From positions 1,475,894 to 1,539,893 of the forward strand of contig VZRR01006730.1 in assembly GCA_013398015.1 (NCBI GenBank): DNA of 64,000 nt. The letters are read 5' to 3'. A program made the position numbers and the translations under genes. Below the pieces are notes generated by a model that saw only the letters and a list, made by a program, of their open reading frames with translations, searched no databases and was not told the origin of the DNA. This DNA comes from Oreocharis arfaki. Lineage: Eukaryota > Chordata > Aves > Passeriformes > Paramythiidae. This document shows, piece by piece, positions 1-11,589 of this stretch. The stretch's first letter is position 1. Each line of letters begins with the position of its first letter.

Positions 1-706
1 CTATACTTCTTGAAGGACTCCAACAGACGCTTTTGAACTGGAAGAACATTTCCACAGAGTAGCATTTCAACTGTTACATTCCAAGTGATAAGCCTTCCAA
101 CTCTTTATTTTTTAATTCTTATAACATTCCTATTTTCATGCTCCTCCCTCTAACTTCCACACTGCCATCAGGACCAGAATTGCTCCAATAATTCACACTG
201 ACATTACAGATACTATTAAGTCTACATACTTCATTGAAATTGCCTCTTTGCTGTCTCCTTTATGGCTTATAAAGATTCCTCATGGCTCACAAAATCCTAT
301 TTTGTTGTGGAATCTGTTGCATTGTCCTCCACAAACCATATCCAAAGCTAAAGAGATTTTTTTTCATGAATCTTCATGCTGATACTCAGTAAGTATTACA
401 CAGGACAATGAATGCTTTTTTATTACCTAAATGTTGGCCTCTCTTGTAATTCACTTCTGAATGTCACTGTAATTCGGTGCTGATTCCCAGTAGTGAGCAT
501 AAACACAAGTAAACAGTAATTGTGTGATGTGGCCATATGGAATATTCATGAAAACTGATTCTGGAAGAACGAACATTCACGACCAGCTGTATGAATTCTT
601 TGACATGCAGAGGCACTCTCCATGGAAAATAAAAGGAAAGTGCAGCCTCTTCAGTGTTCATCCGATCACAGGTTTGTTTTTTTTCATTCTTTACCCTCTC
701 CTGCAG
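1..706. other. unique AT-rich sequence, no gene identified
   Basis: I see no transposable element, RNA gene or convincing exon in this stretch. A frame that stays open from 524 runs into the candidate exon at 707. Its first part (524 to about 660) has no upstream splice acceptor that I can support. The last 40 bases are a pyrimidine-rich tract that would serve as the polypyrimidine tract of that exon. Confidence 0.5.
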
Positions 707-817
707 GATCTGGATGACCTTGTAAAGTATTCACCCAAAATGAGCACTAATCAGTCTGAGGTAGTGCAGGTCTCCTCAGCCACTAGTGCAGAGCAGATGA
801 GAATGAAGGTGCAGTAG
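707..817 (+). CDS. candidate terminal coding exon, gene unknown
   Basis: A long pyrimidine tract ends in CTGCAG at 701-706, a strong splice acceptor. The sequence after it is open for 36 codons and stops at TAG (815-817). The reading starts DLDDLVKYSPKM and ends SAEQMRMKVQ, which is balanced, hydrophilic and protein-like and unlike the Phe/Leu/Lys-rich chance frames elsewhere in the window. The exon begins in phase 0 if this frame is right. I do not recognise the protein. No AATAAA follows within the next few hundred bases, which weakens the idea of a true last exon, and no partner exon is visible. It could be the end of a gene whose body lies left of the window, or a chance frame behind a chance acceptor. 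Confidence 0.22.
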   Translation, partial: DLDDLVKYSPKMSTNQSEVVQVSSATSAEQMRMKVQ

Positions 818-1235
818 ATGCCCTTTCCTGAGTGCAGCACAAAGTGACTGGATATTGTAACAACACAAGGTCTTTCCTACTCTGCTACTAAATAATAGAG
901 GTCACTTCAGAAATACTGGCCAGAGGGGATGCAGAACTGTAATTCCCAGAGAACTAGATCTGGGTCTGCCCTGGGCACCCTGGAACCTAGAAATTATAAT
1001 ACTAAGGTGAATTTGAGAGTGTGATGTAACCAACAGACATAAAAAAATTGATGCATTAAGAGTATTTGTCTTTTGGATAGTCACAACTACAGGGGAAACA
1101 TTAGTATTATACATTTTGATAAGGTGAATATTTTATTCACTGCTTAAGATACATTGGCTTTACTCTTTTATCAATGCTAGACACAGTAAATAATTATTTT
1201 TTACATATTCTGTAAGGAAGCCTTCTTTACTTGGG
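818..1235. other. unique sequence, nothing recognised
   Basis: AT-rich sequence with no repeat family, exon or RNA gene that I can support. If 707-817 is a real last exon this would be its 3' UTR, but I find no canonical AATAAA here. Confidence 0.45.
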
Positions 1236-1313
1236 CCTTCCCTTCCCTTCCCTTCCCTTCCCTTCCCTTCCCTTCCCTTCCCCTTNCCTTCCCCTCCCCT
1301 CCCCTCCCCTCCC
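1236..1313. repeat. pentanucleotide microsatellite (CCTTC)n then (CCCCT)n
   Basis: About ten copies of CCTTC are followed by about five of CCCCT. The tract is pure pyrimidine on the + strand apart from one undetermined base (N) at 1286, where the two repeat types meet. The single N probably marks disagreement between reads at the junction. Open frames across it on both strands (Pro/Leu/Ser-rich on +, Gly/Arg/Glu-rich on -) are products of the repeat and not genes. Confidence 0.95.
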
Positions 1314-4300
1314 ACTGATGTTCCATTTTCCATGCAGAGACCTGGAAATGTTGGCTGCTCAAATCAGCTTGTATAGTCAGTTCATAACAAGACCTATATT
1401 TGGAGGCATGCTCACTATAGGTTCCAATCCTCACTTGAAGCTCAATCAAGAAATGCTTTAAAGCATCATAAAGGAAATTTTTTTCTTTTAAATTTAGAAA
1501 GTTCAAATTTAAACAGTTATTAAAAACCTATTTACGCTGTCTCCTGTTCTCAAAATGAAATAGAGGAGAGCACTGTTATCTGAAAACCAGAGAGTGGAAG
1601 GATAAATTAGATTTCTGAAAGACCTTTCATTTTAATAGTCTTGTATGTTTTTAGTAACACAGGTACATATTTTTTACGATGTCATTTTTATCTTACCAAT
1701 TCTTCTTTAATCTATTCAGTTCTGTCTCTCCAGCCTTTGCCTTTTTCTTCCCACTCTGAGGATTCATAATGCTTTTTCAGCCATTATCTTTTCACCTAAA
1801 TAATCCCTCATTTTCTGACTCTCAGGAGCGTTGTCTCAGCTGAAAGCCTAATCCTGGCTACTGCCTATAATGGCTCCCTAGGATAAGTAATCATCTGAGC
1901 TATTTGACATCCACTTATGTTGGCCTTACTAGGACAGTAGAAGGATAGGGTTTTGTGCTTCCTAGCTTTCTTTACCAGCTGTGTCTTCCTACACAAAATC
2001 CTGCAGGCTTGTATGGCATAAGCAGCACTGGCTCCCAGAAACCAGATCAGAGTCTTTAAAGAGTCTTTAGGTTCATAAACCAAAAATGCCATTAAACAAG
2101 AAAGAATTATTCACCATTGTCTTCCCACTCAGGACACATGAACAGGACATTTTATTAATCAAGATGTGTTGTCTTCCACTAGTGTGTGATCAGACATGAT
2201 ATCTACTTCAGCCTCCTCTCAAGTAGCACCCATACAGAACAGGTTGGCAAAGATCCAGTATCCTTTTATCCTTTAATTTGGAACTCCACATGAGTGGTTC
2301 AGGAACCATGATAACAATAACTTTTACAAATTAAACTTATCCTCTCCAAAATCCTTCTACAATTTTTTTCTCCACTGTCGTTTATGGATACCTTCATGCA
2401 TGCCATTTTTTTCCGGTGTTTTCCATGCAGAAACCCAAGAGTTTCCAACACTTCATCTATAACCTCTGCCGTGACAACCATCCTATGACTACTTCCTGCC
2501 ACAGTACCAGCTCTGCAATTTGTGTGTACTCCAGAATATCTCTGCTCAGAATCACAGAGGGGGAACAAAACCGGGCTCTGCCTGGTTCTACCTGTAACAT
2601 GTCAGAGCACAGCTATATTTCCTTATGGTCTAGAACGTGAGGGCAAAAAATTATATACATGATTCTTTGGTGAATGTCTGTTTGCAGAAGAGCAAAGGAG
2701 CTACCCATTTAGAAACATGAGAATTCATTATATCTGACACTTATTTTAATCCTCTTCCTTTGCCTGCTTAAGAAGGTTCAGCTTTTCAATAAGGCATTTT
2801 TCCTTAGAAAGGAACGAAACACCACTCAAGGTGATTTAAGTGATCTGTTGTATGCCATTGGCAGCTGAAACAAGTACCCTGAAGATATTTGTCAGAAGCA
2901 GAGACTGTGCAGATTTCTGGACACACATATTTGAAAACTGTAATATTCCAGTTAAATCAGAAGCAGCTAATGAGCAGCCATGACTGGAAGAAAAGTAACA
3001 TGTTATTAAATGTAAAGTATCAAGTAGTTCCATCAACTCTTACTACATGTTTTGAAATATATTGTAGAAGGAAATCTACGTGAATCTATATACCAGACCA
3101 TCAGCTGGTATCTCAGAAATTCTTTGCTTCGCTGAAGATTTGAAGCTGTTCATTAATATTTACTAACATACTTTTGATAGTCAAAGCACCAGCTAACCAG
3201 GCATGTGGAGAACTCGTGGCTGGAGCACTCCCTGCAGGGTGAGCTGCTGGCCAGCAGGACAGGGCTGCAGGCTGGGGAGAAGACTCGCTCATGGGAAGTG
3301 AAACAGGATATATGGCTCTAATATTTGATAAATTCTCTGTAAATAATGTTTATTGGGCATGGATCACGCAGGGCACTCACAGGATTGCTGAATCCTTGTC
3401 CCAGAAATACCAAGGGCTAGGAATGTTTAAGTGTCTCCAGTGGAGACTTTAAGTGTCTCCAGAATGAAGTAATGACCGGGCAAATGTAATTGTGGGTGCA
3501 TACACGATTCTATAAAGTTATGTACTCAATCCTGCTCATAGCAGGTTGGTTAGGCTGTTAGGCTGTGCCTGTGAGATGCTCACAGCTGGAGCTGAACTCA
3601 AAGCTCAAGAGCCATGACTGGAGGATGCGAGATTGCTGATGCTGTCGGCTGTCAGAAGAGGTTTGTATGGCAGCAAGGGATCACCAGGGCAGTGCAGGGG
3701 AGCTCTTCTGTACTTACTGTAGAACATTCAAGTCTTCTTTCCTCTGCTAAAGATAGCAGAGATGCCGGTTTAATTCTCTTTTCCCTATTTGATTTATTTG
3801 CTTTAGTAAATTGATGGGCTGTTCTCTTTTCTCAGAGATCATTATGTCAGCTTTGACATGTTATGTATTTTATGAGTTGATATCTGTCCTAAATGGGTAC
3901 AATGAATTTGGTTCTGGCTTGGTCTGATTTACCCAGGTGATTTATGTGGTGATTATTCGACATCTAATTGATGGATCTGACAGGAAATCTGCCCCCTTGG
4001 GATAAACATGGGCCGACTGATAGACACAGGTGAAAATTTGGGTTAGGACCAGATGTATTTCGAGGCAGTGAAGCACTCAAAACTCTCTGATCCATTAGTA
4101 TCCCTTAGCTCAACACCAGTATATTTACAGTAAAGCACTGAGCAAAATGGATGTTTTTCACAATCTTATGTGTAACAAAACTGCAAGCCCAGACCAATAT
4201 GGGAGTTCATTCCTAACAAATTGATATAACCCTCTCAAGTACTTTTACTCATAAAGTCTACTCAAAGTTATCATTAAAGCATTAATTATTTCTCAGCTTT

Positions 4301-5572
4301 TTCAACCCTCCACAGTTTGATGATACCAAGAAATGATGAAAAGAATTTGGGTCTATAGTGATAGTGGCTTCAACAAAGACAAAAGAATTTTTTAACAGCA
4401 CCTTTACATCTTCCTTGTTATTAGAATCTTCCAAACTAGAAACACAAAATTCAGCGTTTTAATTATGAAGTCCTATGCATAGGGGATAGGTTTCCAAAGT
4501 CTTTTAAGACAATTTTTAAGCAGGGTTGCTCATGGTTTTAAACATAAGCATCTTTTCATCTAAAAGTCTCTTTTCTGGTCTTCTTTCTTTTAAGGTTTGC
4601 TGAACTATTTGAAGCCGTTTATCTCACCCCGTATGTTCAGAAAATTAAACAGCTTGCAATTAGTTTTTAGATTTCAAGATTCATTCAGTGGGGAAAAGGC
4701 TGCATTCTGTAAAGAAGAGAGAAGTTTTACATGATCCATTTTCTCCTGTTGCCCGTGACATCTGCAGCAGCAGCACTCCACTTTTCTTTCCATCATTACA
4801 TGACACTGTGTAATTTTGTTATGTCACAAATAGTTTTCGGGTTATTAGTTTCTAGTGATTTGTGGGAAATATATTGTCCTGGTCTAGAAATTAACATGAG
4901 ATTTGCAGAGAATAGAAATTTTTTTGTTACTTCCATTTCACTTCATACGTTTTATTGCTGACGGTGTGCTAGTGACCAATAATTACTGAACACTACCTCA
5001 TGTCCTCCAATTCAGCTTAGAGGAAATCTCAGGAGGCCATCTGATAGAAACTTTTGCTGAAAAGCAGGGTCAATATATTTAAAGTTCTTCAAGATGAGAG
5101 AATTCTCCAGGAATGGAGCCTTTTCAGGCTATTCTGATAGAAAAGATCTTTTTCAAAGTAGGAAACATTCTAAACTTAGTGGTAAGATGCCTATCAGGAA
5201 AATTTTAAAAGATACTTGAGAATCTCTTTTTGCTTTTTCTGTTGCCTTTTTCCTGTTACTCCTTCTCAGCCTTTCACTTCCATCAAGACTAACATGAAGG
5301 CAGTGCTCTGGGGAAAAAATATTGGTCATCACCAAGCTGCATATGGCCAGGTTTCTCCAGGCAAAAGGCCTAATTCTTTTGCATTTTTAAACTGAAATTG
5401 AGAAACATGAGAAAAGTGAACTTCTCAGCTGACCCCATGCTCCAGTTTTAGACTGACAGTTCAGGTCCACTAATTTATCTACTGTAGTTTATCTACTTCA
5501 GTTTATCCAAAATAACTAAGAGATTCTTTTTAACAAGACAAAATGTGAAAACATGGATGATAAATGAAAATG
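1314..5572. other. unique intergenic or intronic sequence
   Basis: About 4.2 kb without an identifiable gene or transposable element. Open frames are short and lack coding character. A 13-base direct repeat (TAAGTGTCTCCAG) occurs twice near 3430-3462, overlapping a small inverted repeat of GTCTCC and GGAGAC. A slightly GC-richer patch lies at 3190-3300. Nothing here can be assigned a function from sequence alone. Confidence 0.5.
5474..5508. repeat. short 14-bp tandem repeat, about 2.5 copies
   Basis: The unit TTTATCTACTNNAG occurs at 5474-5487 and 5488-5501, followed by a partial third copy TTTATCC. The two full copies differ at two positions. Confidence 0.8.
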
Positions 5573-5945
5573 CAGAATCATAGAACTGGTTAGGTTGGAA
5601 GGTGCCTTTAAATATCCCCTGGTTCCAATCCTGCTGCCAGAGACAGGGGCGCCTTTCACTAGCTCAGGTTGCCCAAAGCCCCATCCAACCCAGCCTTGAA
5701 CAGTTCCAGGGATGGGACAACCACAACTTCTCTGGGCAACCTGTTCCAGTGTCTCACCCCTCTCCCGATAAAAAAATTCTTCCTTGTGTCCAATCTAAAC
5801 CTGCCTCTACCAGTTTAAAATTGTTGCCTTTTGTCCTCCCACTACAAGCCTTGGTAAATTGTGTCTGTCTTCTTATAACTCCCTTTATGTTTTGAAAAGC
5901 CACAATAGAGTCTCCTCAGAGTCTTCTCCTCATCAGGTCGAATGC
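5573..5945 (-). mobile_element. CR1 LINE fragment, 3' end, antisense
   Basis: Read on the - strand this ends in AGTTCTATGATTCT, the octamer-like tail of avian CR1. It contains the usual 3' segment (on the + strand: TTGGAAGGTGCC, CCTTGAACAGTTCCAGGGATGG, CAACCTGTTCCAGTGTCTCACC read in order). It is about 370 bp, so 5'-truncated as almost all CR1 copies are. The ORF2 C-terminus is broken and only its last part and the 3' UTR remain. No flanking target duplication is expected for CR1. The left boundary is sharp; the right one fades around 5940. Confidence 0.92.
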
Positions 5946-8900
5946 AATTATTTAGCACAATTTTAAAGACAACTGGAAGCAGTAGGATCTAAATAGAACA
6001 GGGAATTCAAGTTAAATTTCAAGTATATAGATTTGAAATAATGCTTCACAGGGCAAATTCTGTGTATGGATTCACTTTAAACAAGACTGGATAACAATGC
6101 TTTCTAAAGACATTAAAGAGAATGTAACCACCAGTAATCTTCACCACTGTCCAAACTGTGTAAATTAACAAAGAATGCACTGTTTAAGGAAAAGGAAACT
6201 GTTCTAAACCAGCTGCTCAAGAAACGGACTAGAATAAAAAATGTTTGCTTATTATTCAAAGAAACCACATGAAAACCTTTAAAAACAAACTTTAAAATAA
6301 CTTTTAAAATAAACCCTTAAGCAAAGCGATGATCCAAACCAGAACAGGAACACTACTTCATACTACAGAGAGCAGAAAAAGCAGTCTAGAATCTAAATTA
6401 TAGGTCAATGAAGAACTGCCACGCTCAATATTGTCCCAGTTTCTTTAAGTGAATTTTAACAACATGCCTGCATAGACAGAGAGGCTGGCTGTTGCTAGTT
6501 CATTACGCTTTCATATGACAGGAGAGGAGAAGAAAATCTACAGTGCAGCAGTATTCACATGAATACTCTAGCAGATAGAGATAAGGAGCTTGCAAACTCC
6601 CAGCATGTCTGGAGAACTGACCCTAGAGAAAAGCATTACTTCTACTGAACTGGCCAATAGGGACTGATACACCAGACAGAAAATACTGAAAGTCAATCAA
6701 AACAACTGAGTAAATGGGAATCCCTACATCTCCATCAAGATTTTTTTTTAAAAAAAATCAGTGCTGCTTTTTCCTCACACACCTTAGTAACTAGAAGGTA
6801 TTTCTAAAGTACAGAGAAATCACAGGTTTTCCAAGATGTCTGTGGATGACTGAGGAGTACAAAGAGCTACTTTTCTAATTAAAGAAAAACAATGGTACAT
6901 TCAGTGGAATTGAAATGCAGCAAGTGCCAAATAAAACAAACAATATAATATTTTAGTTCTTATCACACTGCATAGTTAAGCTGTGGTACTAAGAAATCAG
7001 AAATCACTGATGCCAACATCTTAAGACAGGACAGGACTCCAAGCTTCACGTTTGTATGACAACTTGCAACATTCACAATTATATTAGGTAGAAAAAACCC
7101 CAAACCGACTCTAAAATTTTATAAGCCTTCACGCATCAGTAAACAAGCAAATCTTTAACTGCTGAGAATTAGGAAGAAGCCTTCCATGTGAACAAGTTAT
7201 TCAATAATTGCCCACCTTGGGGTTTCTTGTACTGTTCTCTGAAGCATCTGGTGCTGGCTTTAAGCAAGAGCACGGATGAGAGGCCTAACTCATAATGGTA
7301 ATTCTTACTCTAGAACGTAGTGTAACTCTTTTCACTTCTTGAAAACTTTATAAACCTACACCACGGAAATCTATGTCACAGATGTTTTACCTGTGAAAAT
7401 AAAGTGCTACTGGTTAATCTCAGCTCTTCACAGCAACATTGGTCCTGCATAGGTTAGCTATCCCTTTGGTCAGAGTTAATTACCTTACCAGTACCATCCA
7501 GTACCGGCAATCTCAGCAATCTAATGTTAATTTGTAGCCCAGCATTGTGGCACTGCCATAGCTGACAGGCTTTTTTTGAAAGACCACAGGCTTTATAAGT
7601 TTGGAAGGCCTGAGGGTTACGTCTTGTTGGGCTGGCTTCATTTGAACTCTTTCTGTCCTTCCTGTGGTTTATTTGCTTGATTTGGCTGTAACAATAACAG
7701 GTTTGGCACTGGGGACCACATGGCTGTAAACACCTCACCAATACTTTAAGAAGTTAGAGAAATGCAGATCTAGAATCTGACAAAACTGGTGCTAGGGCTT
7801 ACAGAGAGAAGAAATAGTATCTAGATCACATAAAGTATCATATGTAATAAATTTAGATATATTGTGAAGCTGCAAAACAATGAGGAGTGAGCAAATATAT
7901 AGACAAACAAACAAAAAGAAATTACTCCTAACAGATCCTGAGCAGTGGAAGAAGAAGACGTGAACAATTGTCTCCAGTAAAGGACACCACACAATGCTGA
8001 CTCACCACAGCCTTGCCCATCACATACCAGAATGAGACCACTGAGGTTGGAACTCAAAGGAGAAGGACAAGAGTGAGCATAAGAGCAGGAAAAAGGAGCA
8101 GAAAATAAGTGTGTGTATAACAATTGTAACTGCATTCTTCCACCTGGTTGTCTTTTTTTCTGTAGTAATGAACTATGACTCTGATTAGATGGTCAAGATT
8201 TCCTTCAAAAATTAGTTCTATATAGAAAACATTAACAGTTTATTATGCATTTATGTGAGGATGTAACAGGAAACATTTACAGATTTTTACTCTTGCTTTT
8301 CTCTGGAGGCATAAAAATGAACCTCCCTTACAGTATTTCCTGAATGTTTATGAGAGTTGAACTGACAAGACATTGATGTAATTGACAGCTCTTGCTTTAG
8401 GTATATCTCTCACCTAATGGTGTTTCCTTTTACTTCAGAATTCAAAACCTGGCATTATTAGCAATGCTTTCCACTTAGTTGCATTTATAATTTCTTGCAG
8501 CTTTTTTCCCAAGACTGTTAGCTTCGTGCTTCTCTTAATCTTAAAAATGTTAGTCTCCTGCACTGCCCCTGACATTCAGAAATCTTAGCAGTAGTTCACT
8601 TTATTTATTCACAGTCTCAAAAACAGTGAAAGTAACATTTTACTAAATGTGATGAATCCTGAAAAGAAGGCCCCTTGCTGAAAAGTAGGAATGTTTAATG
8701 GAGGAGAAGAGCATTAGAAGGAAAAAGACGTGCAAAGCAAAAAGTTCAATTAAAAGAAAAAAAAAAAGACATTGCAGGGAGAAAAAGAGCAGTTTCAAAT
8801 TTAGGCCACGCAAATAATTTTCCATGGAATCAGAATCTTCCCCTCTCTGATACAGAATATTTGGGCACTATCAGGCAAGTCACTCAAACAGAGCACTTAC

Positions 8901-9159
8901 TGCATGCTCTTTCCCTCAGTTCTTGAGTGCCTGCCTTGCTACTCCAGGTCTGCTCAGGACAACAATTGAGCATTTCCAGTTGGCACTGAATTGTGCTTTG
9001 AACACATAATAGACTACATAATGCAGAGAGCTCTTAAAAACTATGCCACAGACGCATGATAGTGTACAACTACCAAGCATGTGATGCTCTTCACCTCAAT
9101 CTCTGTGGATCTCCCTCAGTCAACTGGAAGTAGTAATCAAAACTCTTCACATTATGATA

Positions 9160-9190
9160 CTAAATGCATTACCATTTATAATGCATTTAG
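9160..9190. repeat. perfect 11-bp inverted repeat, 9-nt loop
   Basis: CTAAATGCATT at 9160-9170 is the exact reverse complement of AATGCATTTAG at 9180-9190. The nine bases between are ACCATTTAT. The bases just outside the arms do not pair. Confidence 0.85.
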
Positions 9191-10041
9191 ATATGTTTGT
9201 AATGTTTACAAAGGGAGGGGAAGAAAATCTCTGAACCCTTCATAGCATGGGGTTGCTTTTAAGGCCTGTAGTGCATACTGAATAACAGAATAAAAATCAA
9301 GTATTGAGTATTTCAGCAAGTGAGCATGATTCATGCTAAAATATATGGAGATCTTATGGCAAGGAAATGAGGTAACCAAGTTGAAGCAGCAGTTTCATAA
9401 GTGGAAAATTAAGTTTTAGTTATAAACTACAAAAACTTTTTAAACTCTGGAGTATCTTTACTATCTTGCATTTTTAAGGTAAGTTGAAAACCAGAAAATG
9501 CTGCCTATAAAATCAGCTGACATTTCTGGGGTTGGACTTGTCAGTCACCACACATACCTCAAGCATTCGAGCTCATGGAAAAAGTAATATCAGCAGCTTC
9601 CTACCCTCTTTGCAGGCCTGCAAATTGCTTCCTGTTGAGGGCTTCAGAGGTATTTTACAGGACTTTCCCTGCTGCTTTGATTTTGGTTTCTTTGGTTTTT
9701 AATAAACCAAAACAACAACAGAAAACCACCAAACAACTCCAGGCTTGTGGCCAACATCTTATGAGAGTCAGACTAGGTCTTCCTCTAACAGCTCTTTGTT
9801 TCCTTCTATCAGATGGTTTCTTACCAACCATAAATTCCTACTTTGCCTCTTCATCACAGTTTGTTCATGTTACTCCATTCAGGTTTCTCTCTTGATCTTC
9901 CTTGCCCTGCCAGTACCGATTAACTGACGAGACCTTCAATTTCTTTCCTATTGCAATAGGGATACAGCTCCATTTTTTCTCAGACAGACGTTTTTCACTT
10001 GCCACTTTTCTCTCAAGGATGTTAAGTGACAGCATCCCCCC

Positions 10042-10068
10042 TTCCAACCAGGCACAGCCTGGTTGGAA
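10042..10068. repeat. perfect 12-bp inverted repeat, 3-nt loop
   Basis: TTCCAACCAGGC (10042-10053) and GCCTGGTTGGAA (10057-10068) are exact reverse complements separated by ACA. A transcript would fold into a tight, GC-containing stem. It lies about 470 bp upstream of the LTR and has no known link to it. Confidence 0.9.
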
Positions 10069-10537
10069 CACACCTATTTCAGCTGTCAGCTTCCAATATC
10101 TTCACTCTCCTTCCTCTAGTTTTACAGATTCTTTTCTGCACAAAGAAAAAAATCCTTGCAGATTTTTTTCTGATTTTCAGTGCCTCACTGTACTTCAATC
10201 TAAGCAGAAGGTGACTGTGTAGCTGCACATGCACACTGCAGTGCTGTAACAGAGATGTCAGGGAATAAGTCATGCATGTTCCTTCTGTTCAGGAACAAAC
10301 GTGGTTTGGGCATCAGTAGTGAGAGGAAAGCTCATGCCTCTCATGTCTTTACAAACAATTGGATGGGTGAAGGTGTGGGTGTTCACGTCTTTGAAATGGC
10401 TCTTAATGTCTCTACTAACTCCGGGCAGTGGGTTTGTTGCAGAGCCCAGACAGCTTGGCTCCTGAAACAGACAAGGGTCTGCACAAGCCTGAACTTCTGA
10501 GCTTTGGGGTAAAGTAGTAGGTTCAAGGGGAGGAATA

Positions 10538-10777
10538 TGTGGTAGGCGGTTCGGGAAGGCTGTACCTTCCTGGTACCTCAGCAATGGGGAAAGGGAGAGG
10601 GCAGCATGCAGCCGGGAGGTTAGGATAAAAGGAGGCTGTGCCCTCTGAAACCTCGAGAGAGAAAAGCCCGCGGACGTGTGCCCCAGTGGAGTCTCTCCCT
10701 TTAATCGAATGAAGTTGCAGGACTCCTCTGTCTCCGTTTTGGACATAAACCTCTGGCGTTTGTGGGTTTTCCCGACA
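10538..10777 (+). mobile_element. endogenous retrovirus LTR, copy 1 (5' LTR of a broken provirus)
   Basis: The segment from about 10564 to 10777 recurs almost identically, in inverse orientation, at 63790-64000, which defines it as a dispersed repeat. It has LTR anatomy: a TATA-like GATAAAAGG at 10624-10632, a GC-rich stretch after it as expected for R and U5, and a 3' end ...CGACA at 10777. Two bases later comes a proline-tRNA-like primer-binding site. The 5' end is not fixed by the comparison because the second copy runs off the window; TGTGGTAG at 10538 is my best guess for the TG start. No clean AATAAA is present: AATGAA in both copies is the nearest form. A 251-codon frame on the - strand across this region is antisense to the LTR and is not taken as a gene. 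Confidence 0.8.
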
Positions 10778-10779
10778 AC

Positions 10780-10797
10780 TGAGGTCTGGTCTGGGAT
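10780..10797 (+). other. decayed retroviral primer-binding site, tRNA-Pro type
   Basis: The 18 bases beginning TGAGGTCTGG and ending GGGAT, two bases after the LTR end, match the standard proline-tRNA primer-binding site at 14 of 18 positions by my count. Proline-tRNA priming is typical of gammaretrovirus-like (class I) elements. The spacing from the LTR end agrees with that assignment. Confidence 0.6.
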
Positions 10798-10969
10798 CCT
10801 TCCACTGTCTGAGTCTGGCACGTGGCAAGAGAAGCTGGAGGCGCACCTCACCCAGTTTTGGTGACCAGCTCCCTTCGAGGCTGGCCGGCACTGGGCAATT
10901 AATTGGGTTCCCGAGACTGTCCTAGAGATAGATGAGAGGCAGACCAGGGGGGTCTGTGAAGAGTCCACA

Positions 10970-11252
10970 GGATATGGATGCCCAGAGATGGCAGTAAGGG
11001 AAAGCTGAGAAAGGGGTCTCGGCAAATCTCACTGGTGAATACAACTTCGGGGAGTGAAACATGGCAGGACGCCCAGGGTAGGCAACAAAGGAAAGTCGGA
11101 AAAGGGTCTTGATTACACGGATGATGATCCCAAAATACCTCCAAAGTGTCCTTTAGGAGAATGTTGGGATGGTTTGCACATTGCCCCAGAGGTAGTTAAG
11201 GACATGGATGCCCAGAGGGTGCAATAAGAGGTGCCGAGAAAGGGTCTCGGCA
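10970..11252 (+). repeat. three degenerate leader repeats with GGG-loop hairpins
   Basis: Related units occur at about 10970-11024, 11060-11115 and 11200-11252. Each has a GGAYATGGATGCCCAG-like start and an AAAGGGTCTYG-like end. Copy three closes with TGCCGAGA / AAGGG loop / TCTCGGCA (11232-11252), an 8-bp perfect stem. Copy one has GCTGAGA / AAGGGG / TCTCGGC (11004-11023), the same stem kept with a G-T wobble. Copy two is more decayed. They sit in the retroviral leader, where packaging and dimerisation structures normally lie. Confidence 0.65.
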
Positions 11253-11589
11253 ACCCAAATGGGGCAGTATGGTGTTAGTTTGGGAAAGGACTGGTTGAAG
11301 GGGAGTGTGGAGAAATAGGGTTAGGGCAAATAACAGCGGGAGGTTATGTGATAAGGAAAGAACAGCGAGGACTGGGAAGTTCTCTGCCTTATCTTCAAAA
11401 TCTGCACTCTAATACAGGGCCAGCTGCAAGGCTTTTGTATTCCCAGCTTCCAGGAGAGGGAAAACTGGGAGATATTGTTCCTACACCCCCACCCCTCCCC
11501 CGGCTATTATCGAGCCAGGGTGGAGGATTTGGGTTTGTCCACTTACCACTCAGGACTTAAGGGGGTTTCTCTATGGTGGAGAGTGCCGA

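Larger units (their letters stand above)
5946..10537. other. unique intergenic or intronic sequence
   Basis: About 4.6 kb of AT-rich DNA with no gene or known repeat that I can support. It includes a T-run/A-run palindrome near 6740-6760, an A-rich tract near 8755-8770, and two clean inverted repeats listed separately (9160-9190 and 10042-10068). Local GC content rises from about 10030 towards the LTR. Confidence 0.5.
10778..11565 (+). mobile_element. endogenous retrovirus leader and gag remnant, truncated
   Basis: This follows the LTR directly and begins with the primer-binding site. It contains a leader with three degenerate copies of a hairpin unit (10970-11252). From 11348 an open frame of 70 codons includes a proline-rich run (PTPPPLP) and then GGGFGFVHLPLRT before a stop near 11558. 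Position and composition fit a decayed gag between the matrix and capsid parts, but this is inference and I cannot confirm homology. No pol or env text and no downstream LTR in the same orientation are found, so the provirus is broken, with its 3' part deleted or replaced. The right boundary is uncertain; GC-rich sequence continues into the CpG island. Confidence 0.5.

Noticed and set aside
10270..11025. 251-codon open frame on the - strand
   Set aside because: It lies antisense across the retroviral LTR and leader, has Ser/Pro-rich composition and no recognisable domain. GC-rich LTR sequence explains its length.
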